Below the pieces are notes generated by a model. That model saw nothing but the letters and a program-made list of their open reading frames with translations, made no database searches and was not told the origin of the DNA. Made by a program: the position numbers and the translations under genes. From Catelliglobosispora koreensis DSM 44566 (GTDB lineage: Bacteria; Actinomycetota; Actinomycetes; Mycobacteriales; Micromonosporaceae), in assembly GCF_000379685.1 (NCBI RefSeq), contig NZ_KB903252.1, forward strand, positions 62,206 to 126,205: a stretch of 64,000 nt of DNA. Direction: 5' to 3'. Positions 51,584-59,748 of the stretch are shown here, one piece after another; position 1 is the stretch's first letter; the number at the start of each line of letters is the position of its first letter.

Positions 51584-51615
51584 GCGCGCCAGCCCATTGG
51601 GGGTGGCTGGCGCGC
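51584..51615. terminator. 11-bp hairpin terminator
   Basis: GCGCGCCAGCC pairs perfectly with GGCTGGCGCGC around a 10-base loop. It lies directly after the regulator stop and 15 bp from the end of the convergent esterase gene, serving both. Confidence 0.85.
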
Positions 51616-51630
51616 ACTAGGGGTAAAGCT

Positions 51631-52473
51631 TCAGTTCACGGCATCGGCGAGGAGGTGGCCGAAGGCGTTCATGCCGTTGGCGTTGGGGTGCAGCGGGGCG
51701 GCGACGGACGTGGGCACGAAGCCCTCCAGCCACCGGTTGCTTGACGACTGACAGGTGTCATGACCGGCACCCGGTGTGCGGATGTCGACATAGGTGGCAC
51801 CTGCGGCAGCCGCTTCACGGGCGGTGATCGTGTTGAGGTAGTCCACTTTGGCCTGCACGTAGTTGGCGTCGATCGGCAACAGCGGCTGGACGGGCCAGCA
51901 GCCGTTTCGCTTGACGTAAAGGCCATACCCGACGACGAAGACGCGTGCCTGCGGCGAACGCTGCTTGATCCCCGCCAGGGTCGCGGCGAGCTTGGGCGCG
52001 TACGCGTCGATGCGCTGATTGACCAGGTCCACGCCATTGACGACATTGTCGTAATAGCACGGACGCTCGAACGGGTTGAGCCGAACACACGACTCCCCGA
52101 GCGAGATCAGCCTGGTGTCATTGCCCCCGATCGTCAGCGAAACCAGGGTGGTGTCCCCGGTCAGCGCGTCGAACTGTGGCGGGACACCGCTTTGCGACTG
52201 CGTCATGTGGTCGGTTTTCGCTCCACTGCACGTCACGTCGCGCAATGTTGAGACGCCAAGCAGGTCAGCGGCAACGTGGGGGTAGTTGCGGGCTGAACGC
52301 CAGCACGGGTCGAGGGTCAGCTGCGGGAGGATTCCGGGCCCTGAAGCAGCCGAGTCTCCTAACGCGACATAGACCTCGCCCGCGGCCGCTGAGGCAGGTG
52401 ACACCCCGGCAACGGTGGAGATCAGGAGTGTTACCGCGGCAACGAGGGCGTACCGAAGGGGTCTGCGATCCAT
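51631..52473 (-). CDS. Secreted SGNH/GDSL-family esterase
   Basis: A 280-residue protein with a Sec signal cut near ASAAAG (residue 31). SGNH block I is VALGDSAASGPG (Ser41 region), block II Gly occurs in TCSGAKTD, block III is TIGGNDTRL (Asn), and the C-terminal catalytic His lies in PLHPNANGMNAFG. Six cysteines suggest three disulfides, as in streptomycete extracellular esterases of this family. It should hydrolyse lipids or acyl esters outside the cell. AGGAG precedes the ATG. Confidence 0.92.
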   Translation of the reverse strand: MDRRPLRYALVAAVTLLISTVAGVSPASAAAGEVYVALGDSAASGPGILPQLTLDPCWRSARNYPHVAADLLGVSTLRDVTCSGAKTDHMTQSQSGVPPQFDALTGDTTLVSLTIGGNDTRLISLGESCVRLNPFERPCYYDNVVNGVDLVNQRIDAYAPKLAATLAGIKQRSPQARVFVVGYGLYVKRNGCWPVQPLLPIDANYVQAKVDYLNTITAREAAAAGATYVDIRTPGAGHDTCQSSSNRWLEGFVPTSVAAPLHPNANGMNAFGHLLADAVN

Positions 52474-52575
52474 CGATTCTCCTCAGGATTGTGAACGATG
52501 GGTGTCGCAGAGATGATGAAACTAAATTCCAGTCTGGTGAACTGGTGCGTAAAGTAAATTAATGGAGACCGATTT

Positions 52576-53730
52576 GTGATGGTGCACAAGGCCCTCAGTA
52601 AGCAGATCACGAGCCGGCTCACGGAGCTGGTGTCACGCATCATTTCCCGGCTGCTCCTCGAGGTCCCGCTCTATGCCAGGCTTCCGGCCGAAGAGCTGTA
52701 TGGCGAGGTTTCGGCCATCATCACGCACAACGTGCGGCTGCTCGGCGTGCTCCTTCGCGAGCAACGGCTCGCCTTCTCCTCCGAACTGGACAGACAGCGC
52801 GCCTCCGCTCGCCGCCGGGCCGAAGAGGGGGTTCCTCTCGACGCCGTGCTCGAGGCCTACCACCTGGGCACGCTGGTCCTTTGGCAAGACATAACCTCGG
52901 GGGTACGAGATAGCGCTCTACACGACGAATATGCCCTTCTGCTCGGCTACTTGCGCCAGGTCACGACCGCGGTGAGCGCCGAATACATGGACGCGCGACA
53001 GTCGTTCCTGCAGTCCGAACACGACGCCCGGCGGTCCCTCATCACGGCCCTGCTGGCAGGCGTCGCCCTGGACAACCCAGCCCTGTCGCTGCCCTCGCGT
53101 TATGCCGTGCTCGTGCTCGCCATCGGACACCACCCGGACGAGGCCGACGAGTCCGTCAGCGCGACCGTGGCGGGCAGGCGGAAGATGCGCCGCGTTCAGG
53201 ACGAGTTTGAGCGCTTTACCGAGGAACCGGTGCTCTCGGCATTAGACCCCACGGGCGGGATCGTCCTGCTCACGATGCAGGACTGGGACAAACTGCGGCA
53301 CCTCATCTTGGCCGTCGGGTCAGCGGCGGGGGCACCCGTGATCGCGGGCGGCGGCCTGGCCTCGCCCGCCGACGTCCCGGCGACGGTCCGTGAGGCGACG
53401 GAAGTGCTGGAGCTGGTGCAGCGTCTCGGCTACGAACCGGGGCTTTACCGCCTCGGGGACGTGCTGCTGGAGTATCAGCTGTCGCGCCCGAGTGCCGCGC
53501 GGGCGGGGCTGGCGGAGCTGCTGGAGCCGCTCAACGGCAAGCCTGACTTGCTGCGCACGTTGCAGGTGTATCTACGCAACGAACTCAGCCGCACGCGAAC
53601 AGCGGCTGAATTGTTCGTCCACCCCAACACGGTTGACTACCGGTTGCGGCGGATCGCTCAGCTGACCGGCCTGAATCCGGCTAGCCCGCAAGACTTGCCG
53701 CACCTGCGGGCGGCGATTCTGTCGAGATGA
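52576..53730 (+). CDS. PucR-type helix-turn-helix regulator
   Basis: A 384-residue regulator: an N-terminal helical region (residues about 1-150, rich in Arg/Leu), a GGDEF-like PucR central domain (VLVLAIGHHPDEAD onwards) and the C-terminal PucR HTH, YLRNELSRTRTAAELFVHPNTVDYRLRRIAQLTGL (about 335-370). Such proteins control catabolic or secondary-metabolic genes; no target is adjacent apart from the divergent esterase gene 102 bp away. GTG 52576 has GGAG 8 nt upstream; ATG 52579 is an alternative. Confidence 0.88.
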   Translation: MMVHKALSKQITSRLTELVSRIISRLLLEVPLYARLPAEELYGEVSAIITHNVRLLGVLLREQRLAFSSELDRQRASARRRAEEGVPLDAVLEAYHLGTLVLWQDITSGVRDSALHDEYALLLGYLRQVTTAVSAEYMDARQSFLQSEHDARRSLITALLAGVALDNPALSLPSRYAVLVLAIGHHPDEADESVSATVAGRRKMRRVQDEFERFTEEPVLSALDPTGGIVLLTMQDWDKLRHLILAVGSAAGAPVIAGGGLASPADVPATVREATEVLELVQRLGYEPGLYRLGDVLLEYQLSRPSAARAGLAELLEPLNGKPDLLRTLQVYLRNELSRTRTAAELFVHPNTVDYRLRRIAQLTGLNPASPQDLPHLRAAILSR

Positions 53731-53811
53731 GGAAACCCCGGGGTTCGCTTGCGCGACCGGCTGGACAAGGCCGGGTGCCCCGGGGAATCTGGTAGCTGTT
53801 TAGCTCGCCGC

Positions 53812-53859
53812 GCCGCTGTTACACGGTCCCGGCAAAATTTTCGCCTGAAGAACAGCGGC
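53812..53859 (-). ncRNA. Long nested hairpin of a minus-strand small transcript
   Basis: GCCGCTGTT (53812-53820) pairs with AACAGCGGC (53851-53859). The 30-base interior holds a further small palindromic core (GGCAAAATTTTCGCC). Its right edge meets the stop codon of the 12-residue ORF. On the minus strand it would be the 3' structure of the transcript from the promoter at 53931-53959. There is no obvious T-run after it, so termination is not certain. Confidence 0.45.
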
Positions 53860-53897
53860 TAACGAACAGCCACCTCAAGAGTCCTGTCGCTTAACAA
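53859..53897 (-). CDS. Candidate 12-residue micropeptide with near-perfect Shine-Dalgarno
   Basis: The frame TTG-TTA-AGC and onward encodes MLSDRTLEVAVR and stops with TAG. AAAGGAGGTGATCC (minus strand of 53902-53915) complements the 3' end of 16S rRNA over its full length, leaving 10 nt from GGAGG to the TTG. A promoter (TTGTTG-N17-TAATGT) lies just upstream. The peptide may be a real micropeptide, or the ribosome-binding site may serve to load ribosomes on a regulatory RNA. No family is known to me. Confidence 0.4.
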   Translation of the reverse strand: MLSDRTLEVAVR

Positions 53898-53930
53898 AGC
53901 AGGATCACCTCCTTTCGCCGTGTACCGCGA

Positions 53931-53959
53931 ACATTAACCACAACTGGCCGCGGCAACAA
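53931..53959 (-). promoter_or_regulatory. Sigma-70-type promoter of the small minus-strand transcript
   Basis: On the minus strand TTGTTG (53954-53959) and TAATGT (53931-53936) are separated by exactly 17 bp. A start near 53924 would place the Shine-Dalgarno about 10 nt into the RNA. The plus-strand LuxR promoter (TTTTGA 53965-53970, N16, TAGGAT 53987-53992) lies back to back with it. Confidence 0.6.
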
Positions 53960-53998
53960 CACTTTTTTGATCGCTGAGAATCAGCTTAGGATTCGCAG

Positions 53999-56602
53999 AT
54001 GGCGGCACCCCTCCTCGGCCGCGCAGCCCCGGCGGCCCGGGTCAGGCAACTCCTGGCCGCGCAGAGCCCCGTGCTCGTCACCGGTGTGGCCGGAATCGGG
54101 AAAACGACGTTCCTGGAGCACCTGATTTCCGTGCGCGGTGGCGACGTCTGGCATCTGGCCCCCAGCCCCAGTGACCGGCACGTGCTCTTTTCCACGCTGG
54201 CTGCTCTGCTCACAAAGACGCCCTCGGCAGCAGCTGAAGCGTTGCCAGAGGTCTTGCGGGACGCCCTAGAGGTGCTTCGTGGCCGCGTTCCTGACGCACT
54301 TTCGCCGCTTCGCCTGCGCCAGGCGTTCCTGGAACTCCTGTCACCCGGCCTCCTCGCCATCGACAACGCGCACAACGTCGATGTAGCGAGCTGGGAGGTG
54401 CTGTGCTACCTCGCCGCCCACGGCCACCTCGGTTTGCAGACCGTCGCCACTACCCGGCTGCCCCAGACTTGGGACGGGTGGGTGACTGTCCGCTTAGGAG
54501 CGCTAGAGCCGGAACAGATCGCGCAACTGTTGCGCGGGGTGCCCTCGCGCGTGGCGGCACAGGTTCACGCGGCCAGTGGCGGGATCGCGGGGCTCGCGTT
54601 ACGGGTGGCCGCAGACGACACCGTGGGCATCGCCGATGCCGTGAAAGCCTTGCTGGAACCAGTGTCGACGTCAGCTCTGGAGACATTGCGGCTGGCCGCT
54701 TTCGCCCGTCAGCCCACGGTTCGGTCCCTGATGCGGGCCGGGCGTGCTGACGCATCACGTGAGATGGACGCCTGCGCGGCCGCTGGACTGACCACAGTGG
54801 ACGGTGACCGCGTTTCGTTCGTGGCGGGTGCGGTCGCTGCCCATCTCGTGCGCACGAGCACGCCGGCGCAACGGGCGCACTGCCACGGCATCCTGGCCAC
54901 GGCGGCCGACGATCCCGTGGCGGCGCTGTGGCACCGGGCCTGCGCTCAGGACCACCTTGCTGCGGGGGTGAGTGCTCATTTGGTACCAGCCGCTGGGTTG
55001 AGAAGGCGTGATGGTGACCCGGTGTTCGCGGCGGAGCTGGTGTTGCGCGCGGCTGATCTTTCGCCGGCCGCCGCGGAACTCGCTGACGATATCGCCTGTG
55101 CGGCAAGGGATGCCGCTGCGGGCGGGCGGATGGATCTGGTGCGGCGCGCGGTGGCGTTGCTGGAGACGACTGGCGCCCCTAAGGCCGGGCTCGTGCGGGC
55201 ACGCCTGGCGGTCGCTGACGCCGCCGGCCAGGCGCTCGATGGGCTCGATGAGATGCTGGGCCAGGCACGGGTTGAGGCTACGGGCGATCCTGCGTTGCTC
55301 GCACAAGTGCACCTGCGGCTCGCCTTGCGCGCCAACCTTTCCGAGGGTTCGCCCGAGAAGGCCAGTGAGCACGCGCGGCGTGCCGCCGAACACGCGCGAG
55401 CGGCCGGTGACGCGGCCACGGAGGCGATGGCACTGACGATGGTGGCCCGGATGCTCCGGATTCTTGGTGAGCCTGTCGCCGAAGACGTGCTACAGCAAGC
55501 ACTTAGCCTGCCCGCACCGCCAGCGGGAACCGGATTGCGGGACACGGCAAGGTATCTAGCGGTCCGGCATGCCGTGTTCGACGATCGGCTCAGTGTCGCT
55601 CGTGAGGCGTTGCTGGAGATTCTGCCCGAGACGACCGCCGCTGGGATCGCCGAGGATCTCGTTGACGTGCTGAGAAGTCTGTCCGAAGTGGAGACTCGAA
55701 GCGGGCGCTGCCAAGCGGCGATCGAGCACGCCGCCAGAGCAATCACGGTCAGTGAACAAGCTGGCCTGTCCCCCGGCCCGGCTTGGTACACAGCGGCCGT
55801 GGCCGAGTGGGCGGGCGGCACCGCCGAACGCGCGCATGAGTTTGCCGCGCAAGCCATTCAGGCGTCACAAGAAGAACATGATCAGGTGTACTTGGCCCGG
55901 GCCATGCACATCACCGGCTTGATTCAGCTCATCCACGAACCGGCCGCCGCGGCGGCGACGCTGCGGCAAGTTCGTGCTCTCGAAGAGGCGCAACAGGCGC
56001 GAGACCCGTCCCTGTTGCGCTGGCATGGCGATCTGGCTGAAGCCCTTGTGGCCGTGGGAGAATACGACGAAGCTGAGCGGACCGTCGCGCACTGGCGCTC
56101 TGTCGCTTCGCGACTTAAGCGCACCGGTGTGCAAGCGGCACTCGCTCGCGCCGAAGGGGTGCTGCAGTCTTCTCTCGGTGAAGGAGACGCCGCCGTCGAG
56201 CTTCTGTATCGGGCATCGGACACGTTCGCTTCACTAGAGATGCCCGTCGAACAGGCACGAACGTTGATCTCACTGACCGTCGCGCAACGCCGCCGCCGAC
56301 GGCGGGCCGCCGCACGGGAAGCTCAGGAGCAGGCCGTTGCCTTGCTGACATCGCTTGGCGCATATGGTCTTTTGCCTGCCGCTCAAGTCACAGGACTGTC
56401 CGAAGCGGACACTACCAGCGGCCTCACCGGCGCCGAGGCCCGCGTCGCCGAACTGGTCGCCAGCGGGGCCAGCAACCGCGAAATCGCCGCGACGTTGTTC
56501 TTGTCAGTGAAGACGGTCGAGGCCATGCTTACGCGGATTTACCGCCGTTTAGGCGTCCGTTCCCGCACGCAGCTCGCCACCGCTATGAGATCGCTGGCTT
56601 AA
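53999..56602 (+). CDS. Large LuxR-family STAND ATPase regulator (LAL type)
   Basis: An 867-residue regulator with an N-terminal AAA/STAND domain (Walker A TGVAGIGKTT near residue 29, Walker B LLAIDNAHNVD near 117), a long alpha-helical TPR-like middle region rich in Ala/Arg, and a C-terminal LuxR HTH, LTGAEARVAELVASGASNREIAATLFLSVKTVEAMLTRIYRRLGV (about 808-852). LAL regulators often activate antibiotic clusters or carbon catabolism. The start is leaderless: TAGGAT lies 6 nt before ATG, and a GCTGA-GAA-TCAGC palindrome (53974-53986) fills the spacer. The target is unknown. Confidence 0.88.
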   Translation: MAAPLLGRAAPAARVRQLLAAQSPVLVTGVAGIGKTTFLEHLISVRGGDVWHLAPSPSDRHVLFSTLAALLTKTPSAAAEALPEVLRDALEVLRGRVPDALSPLRLRQAFLELLSPGLLAIDNAHNVDVASWEVLCYLAAHGHLGLQTVATTRLPQTWDGWVTVRLGALEPEQIAQLLRGVPSRVAAQVHAASGGIAGLALRVAADDTVGIADAVKALLEPVSTSALETLRLAAFARQPTVRSLMRAGRADASREMDACAAAGLTTVDGDRVSFVAGAVAAHLVRTSTPAQRAHCHGILATAADDPVAALWHRACAQDHLAAGVSAHLVPAAGLRRRDGDPVFAAELVLRAADLSPAAAELADDIACAARDAAAGGRMDLVRRAVALLETTGAPKAGLVRARLAVADAAGQALDGLDEMLGQARVEATGDPALLAQVHLRLALRANLSEGSPEKASEHARRAAEHARAAGDAATEAMALTMVARMLRILGEPVAEDVLQQALSLPAPPAGTGLRDTARYLAVRHAVFDDRLSVAREALLEILPETTAAGIAEDLVDVLRSLSEVETRSGRCQAAIEHAARAITVSEQAGLSPGPAWYTAAVAEWAGGTAERAHEFAAQAIQASQEEHDQVYLARAMHITGLIQLIHEPAAAAATLRQVRALEEAQQARDPSLLRWHGDLAEALVAVGEYDEAERTVAHWRSVASRLKRTGVQAALARAEGVLQSSLGEGDAAVELLYRASDTFASLEMPVEQARTLISLTVAQRRRRRRAAAREAQEQAVALLTSLGAYGLLPAAQVTGLSEADTTSGLTGAEARVAELVASGASNREIAATLFLSVKTVEAMLTRIYRRLGVRSRTQLATAMRSLA

Positions 56603-56848
56603 CCACTGCGCGTGACGCAGCATCACGAAACTCGCCAGGTACACCCCGAACGCCGTGACACTGATCGCCATTAGGAACAGCGCGAAGAAGAACAACGACG
56701 GCGGGACGCGGTCAGCACTTAGCAGCGTCAGCGAGAGAGCGAGCGTCAGCCCGACGGTCAGCGGCAGCCCAATCCCCTGCGCGGGATGCGTCACCAGCCG
56801 CGGCGTTTCCGGAACCTTGTCCTTATAGGACGGACGAATCTCGGTCAT
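56549..56848 (-). CDS. Small two-helix membrane protein
   Basis: A 99-residue protein with two hydrophobic segments (GLPLTVGLTLALSLTLL and SLFFFALFLMAISVTAFGVYLASFVML) and hydrophilic ends. No family is recognised. ATG 56848 follows TACCCT by 6 nt, the local leaderless pattern; a longer frame from 56899 would run back through the upstream terminator and is rejected. Its last 54 bp overlap the 3' end of the LuxR gene on the other strand. Confidence 0.75.
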   Translation of the reverse strand: MTEIRPSYKDKVPETPRLVTHPAQGIGLPLTVGLTLALSLTLLSADRVPPSLFFFALFLMAISVTAFGVYLASFVMLRHAQWLSQRSHSGGELRAGTDA

Positions 56849-56870
56849 GGCTAGAGGGTAGGGCAAAAGT

Positions 56871-56899
56871 GTGGGCTCCGGGGTGCAGCCGGAGCCCAC
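56871..56899 (-). terminator. Terminator of the S1 protease gene
   Basis: GTGGGCTCCGG pairs perfectly with CCGGAGCCCAC around a 7-base loop, followed on the minus strand by ACTTTTG. It starts 12 bp after the protease stop and lies just before the next gene's promoter. Confidence 0.85.
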
Positions 56900-56911
56900 G
56901 GTCCCCCTGGG

Positions 56912-58666
56912 TTAGAGCGTGATGGACCAGGAGTTGACGGAGCCGAAGTTCCAGGACCGGACGTCGGTCACGCGCAACTTCCAGGTGCCGCTAGCGGGCG
57001 AGGCCACACCCGTAGCGGAGTAGGTGCCTCCGCTGTAGCTGGCGCACTGCGTACCCCCTGATGGTTTGAGGTTGTAAAGGGATCCGTTGGGAGCGACCAG
57101 GTCGATGCGCAGTTCCGCGGCGCACCAGTGTGAGGCGGTCACCGTGACGGAGACGGTGCTCGCGGCGGAGCCGGTAGCGGTGGACGTGATGGGGCTGTCG
57201 ACCGTGCCCGGGTCGGGGATGAAGACGAATTGGGTCGAGGTGAAGGTGCGGCCGCCGGGGGTGCCGGGCTGGGTGGTCGCGGTCACCGCATTGCTTGCGG
57301 CAGAGGTGTTTCCGGCCGCGTCACGAGCTTTGACCGTGAAGGTGTACGACGTGGAAGGGCTCAAGCCGGTGACAGTGGCCGAGGTGCCGGCGACCGAGGT
57401 CGCTAAGGCGGAACCGTTGTAGACGTCGTAGCCCGTCACACCAACGTTGTCGGTTGAAGCGGTCCAGGAAAGGCTGACGCTTGATGAAGTTGTGCCAGTG
57501 GAGGACGCGTTGGACGGAGCGGTCGGCGGCTGGGTGTCGCCGGTAGGCGGATCGACGACGAGGGTGAGGTTCCACTTGGCCAGTGCTTCGTTGACGGGCT
57601 GGAACCACGATTCCTGCTGGCCGCAGGTGTCGTTGTAGCCACCCTCATGCAGGCCAACGGCTTTACGCTCACTAGCGTTGACCCAAGCGCCGCCCGAGTC
57701 GCCGCCCTGGCCGCAGGTGCTGGCGTAGGTGAGGCCGCCGACGCTGAAACTGCCGTAGTTCACCGTCTGGTTGACCTTCGTGACGCTGCCGCACTTCCAC
57801 TTGCTCGTGCCGCCGGAGTGGCAGACTGACTCGCCGACGATCGCTTCCTTGGAGCCAGTGATGCGAATGTCTTGTCCCACACCGTTTCCGGTCACGATCG
57901 GGCTCAACACCCAAGCGGATTCGGTGACGTCGACGAGGCCGAAGTCGCCTTCGAGCGCGTTGACGGTCTTGCTGCCGCCCACATTGGACGTTCCGATCCG
58001 GGTGCCATCCTTGCCATAGGCGGCCTGGTTGGCGTCGTTGGTGCAGTGTCCTGCCGTGAGGAAGTGCCGCTGTGAGGTCGCGCTGCTGGTCACGGAGAAG
58101 CCGACCGAGCAGTTCGGCTCCGAGCCCGGCTTCCAGTAGTCGCCGCCGCGAACGTCACCGCCATGCTGAACCGGTGTGTTCCTGCTGGTGTGGACCACGA
58201 TGGCGTCGTGGCGGAGCGTGAACGCTGCCGGGTCGCTCGTGATCACGACAACGCGGTCGCTGGCGATGTCTGGGCCCCAAGCTTTTACGCTCGCTGGCGG
58301 GTTGCTCGCACTGATGGCGGCGCTGATGGCGTCAAGCTTGGCCAGGCCGTGCTTGACCGTCTTTGCCTGGGCGCCGGCGCTTTGGATAGCGCCTAGGTGG
58401 GTGGAGTCCGTCACGGCGACTTGGAGCTTGCCGGTAGCCGCGTCGATCCACGTCTGCCCCGGCTGGATGCCCGCCCGGGTGAGGGTTTGGAGAGCTTGGT
58501 TGGCCCTCGCCTCTTGGGCAAGCCGTGTTCTGGCTTGCGCGGTCGTGAGGCCCATGTCACGGCGCATCGCCTCGAGCAGGACGTCATCTTCGGCCGCCGC
58601 TGCTGCCGGGACGCTCAATGTCGCAGCCGCGATAACGGCTGTGAACAAGATATGTAGAGGTTTCAC
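56912..58666 (-). CDS. Secreted S1 (streptogrisin/alpha-lytic) protease with FN3 and P-domain-like C-terminus
   Basis: A 584-residue exported serine protease. A signal peptide ends near AAAAA (residue 25) and is followed by a pro-region to about 165 (LLEAMRRDMGLTTAQARTRL) as in streptogrisins. The catalytic residues are His207 (FLTAGHC), Asp241 (LEGDFGLVDV) and Ser324 (GQGGDSGGAW). A fibronectin type III domain (about 385-470) and a proprotein-convertase-P-like jelly-roll (about 485-584, ending SWNFGSVNSWSITL) follow. GTG 58666 was chosen because TACGCT lies 7 nt before it and the signal peptide starts there; longer frames are rejected. The accessory domains probably bind substrate or the cell wall. 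Confidence 0.92.
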   Translation of the reverse strand: MKPLHILFTAVIAAATLSVPAAAAAEDDVLLEAMRRDMGLTTAQARTRLAQEARANQALQTLTRAGIQPGQTWIDAATGKLQVAVTDSTHLGAIQSAGAQAKTVKHGLAKLDAISAAISASNPPASVKAWGPDIASDRVVVITSDPAAFTLRHDAIVVHTSRNTPVQHGGDVRGGDYWKPGSEPNCSVGFSVTSSATSQRHFLTAGHCTNDANQAAYGKDGTRIGTSNVGGSKTVNALEGDFGLVDVTESAWVLSPIVTGNGVGQDIRITGSKEAIVGESVCHSGGTSKWKCGSVTKVNQTVNYGSFSVGGLTYASTCGQGGDSGGAWVNASERKAVGLHEGGYNDTCGQQESWFQPVNEALAKWNLTLVVDPPTGDTQPPTAPSNASSTGTTSSSVSLSWTASTDNVGVTGYDVYNGSALATSVAGTSATVTGLSPSTSYTFTVKARDAAGNTSAASNAVTATTQPGTPGGRTFTSTQFVFIPDPGTVDSPITSTATGSAASTVSVTVTASHWCAAELRIDLVAPNGSLYNLKPSGGTQCASYSGGTYSATGVASPASGTWKLRVTDVRSWNFGSVNSWSITL

Positions 58667-58757
58667 GGCGCGGAGCGTAGGCAGGATTCGGCATACGTCG
58701 ATACGGGGGAAACCCTTGCCAGGAAGGGCTAAGTGAGCGGGGGTTATGCTCGGCTGC

Positions 58758-59681
58758 GTGCTGCGCTCACTGACTCTCGCTAACCTCATCGCGAACGTTG
58801 GCATCGTTGTCACAGGCGGCGCGGTGCGGCTGACCGGATCTGGCATGGGCTGCCCGACCTGGCCCAAGTGCACGTCGGACTCCTACGCCGCGACCCAGGC
58901 ACTCGGCGTCAACGGGGCGATCGAGTTTGGCAACCGGGTTCTGTCGATCATCGTGGGCATGATCGCCGTCGCGACGGTGCTGGCCCTGTGGAAGCACCCG
59001 TCACGCGCGCTCGCCCGGTGGGTCCTGGCCGGAGTGTTGTTCCAGGGATTCCTCGGTGGACTGACCGTTCGCTTCCACCTCAGCCCCTATTTCGTCGGGC
59101 CGCACTTCCTGTTTTCGATCGTGCTGATCGCTCTGTCTTACTTCCTCTGGCGCCGGGTGTCCGCTGCAGCTTCCGGTCGCCCGGCCGCAGGCGCTGATTT
59201 CGCCGCTGCGGCCACGGAGCCCCGGCTTCGGCCGCTGGCCTGGGCGGTGACCGTCATTAGCGCTGTGGTGCTGGTGATCGGGGTCATCGTGACGGGCAGT
59301 GGACCGCACTCGGGTGACGCTGACGCGGTGCGCACGGGCCTTGACCCAGAGCTGATCTCGCAGCTGCATGTGGACGCGGTCTTCCTGTTCCTAGGGCTGT
59401 CCGTCGCGCTGTGGTTCGCCGCCCGGGCGCTGTCCTCACGTGAAGTGGCGCGGGCCGCGACTATCCTATTAGGAGTGTCGCTGAGTCAGGGCGCGATCGG
59501 GTTCGTTCAGTACTTCACGAATCTGCCGATCGTTCTCGTCGGCTTGCACATCTTCGGCGCGTGCCTCGTTTGGATAGCCACTTTGGCGGTCCTGCAAGCT
59601 ACAGGGACAGGTCAAGATGGCCGATCGGGTGGTCTAGACCGCCAGGTGCGGGAGGATGCACCGGAGTTGGTCACTATCTGA
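58758..59681 (+). CDS. ctaA: COX15/CtaA heme a synthase
   Basis: A 307-residue membrane protein with eight helices that oxidises heme o to heme a for cytochrome oxidase. The signatures VTGGAVRLTGSGMGCPTWPKC (first loop with a Cys pair), EFGNRVLSIIVG, FHLSPYFVGPHFLFS (conserved His), VIVTGSGPHSGD and LHVDAVFLFLGLSVALWF are present. GTG 58758 was chosen over ATG 58746 because TATGCT (58745-58750) overlaps that ATG and sits 7 nt before the GTG. Its partner heme o synthase, ctaB, lies 2.2 kb downstream on the other strand. Confidence 0.93.
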   Translation: MLRSLTLANLIANVGIVVTGGAVRLTGSGMGCPTWPKCTSDSYAATQALGVNGAIEFGNRVLSIIVGMIAVATVLALWKHPSRALARWVLAGVLFQGFLGGLTVRFHLSPYFVGPHFLFSIVLIALSYFLWRRVSAAASGRPAAGADFAAAATEPRLRPLAWAVTVISAVVLVIGVIVTGSGPHSGDADAVRTGLDPELISQLHVDAVFLFLGLSVALWFAARALSSREVARAATILLGVSLSQGAIGFVQYFTNLPIVLVGLHIFGACLVWIATLAVLQATGTGQDGRSGGLDRQVREDAPELVTI

Positions 59682-59748
59682 TAACCACCAGATTCCGATC
59701 TGGCACCCATCCCGCAGAGTAACCGTATGCCCCAGCGATGATGGGCAA

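Noticed and set aside
53886-53916. A 16S rRNA gene fragment
   Set aside because: Only the terminal 14 nt match continuously; the rest of the similarity is patchy, and the minus-strand Shine-Dalgarno explains the match better.
58746-58748. ATG as the COX15 start
   Set aside because: This ATG is part of the TATGCT -10 box whose expected transcription start falls on GTG 58758.
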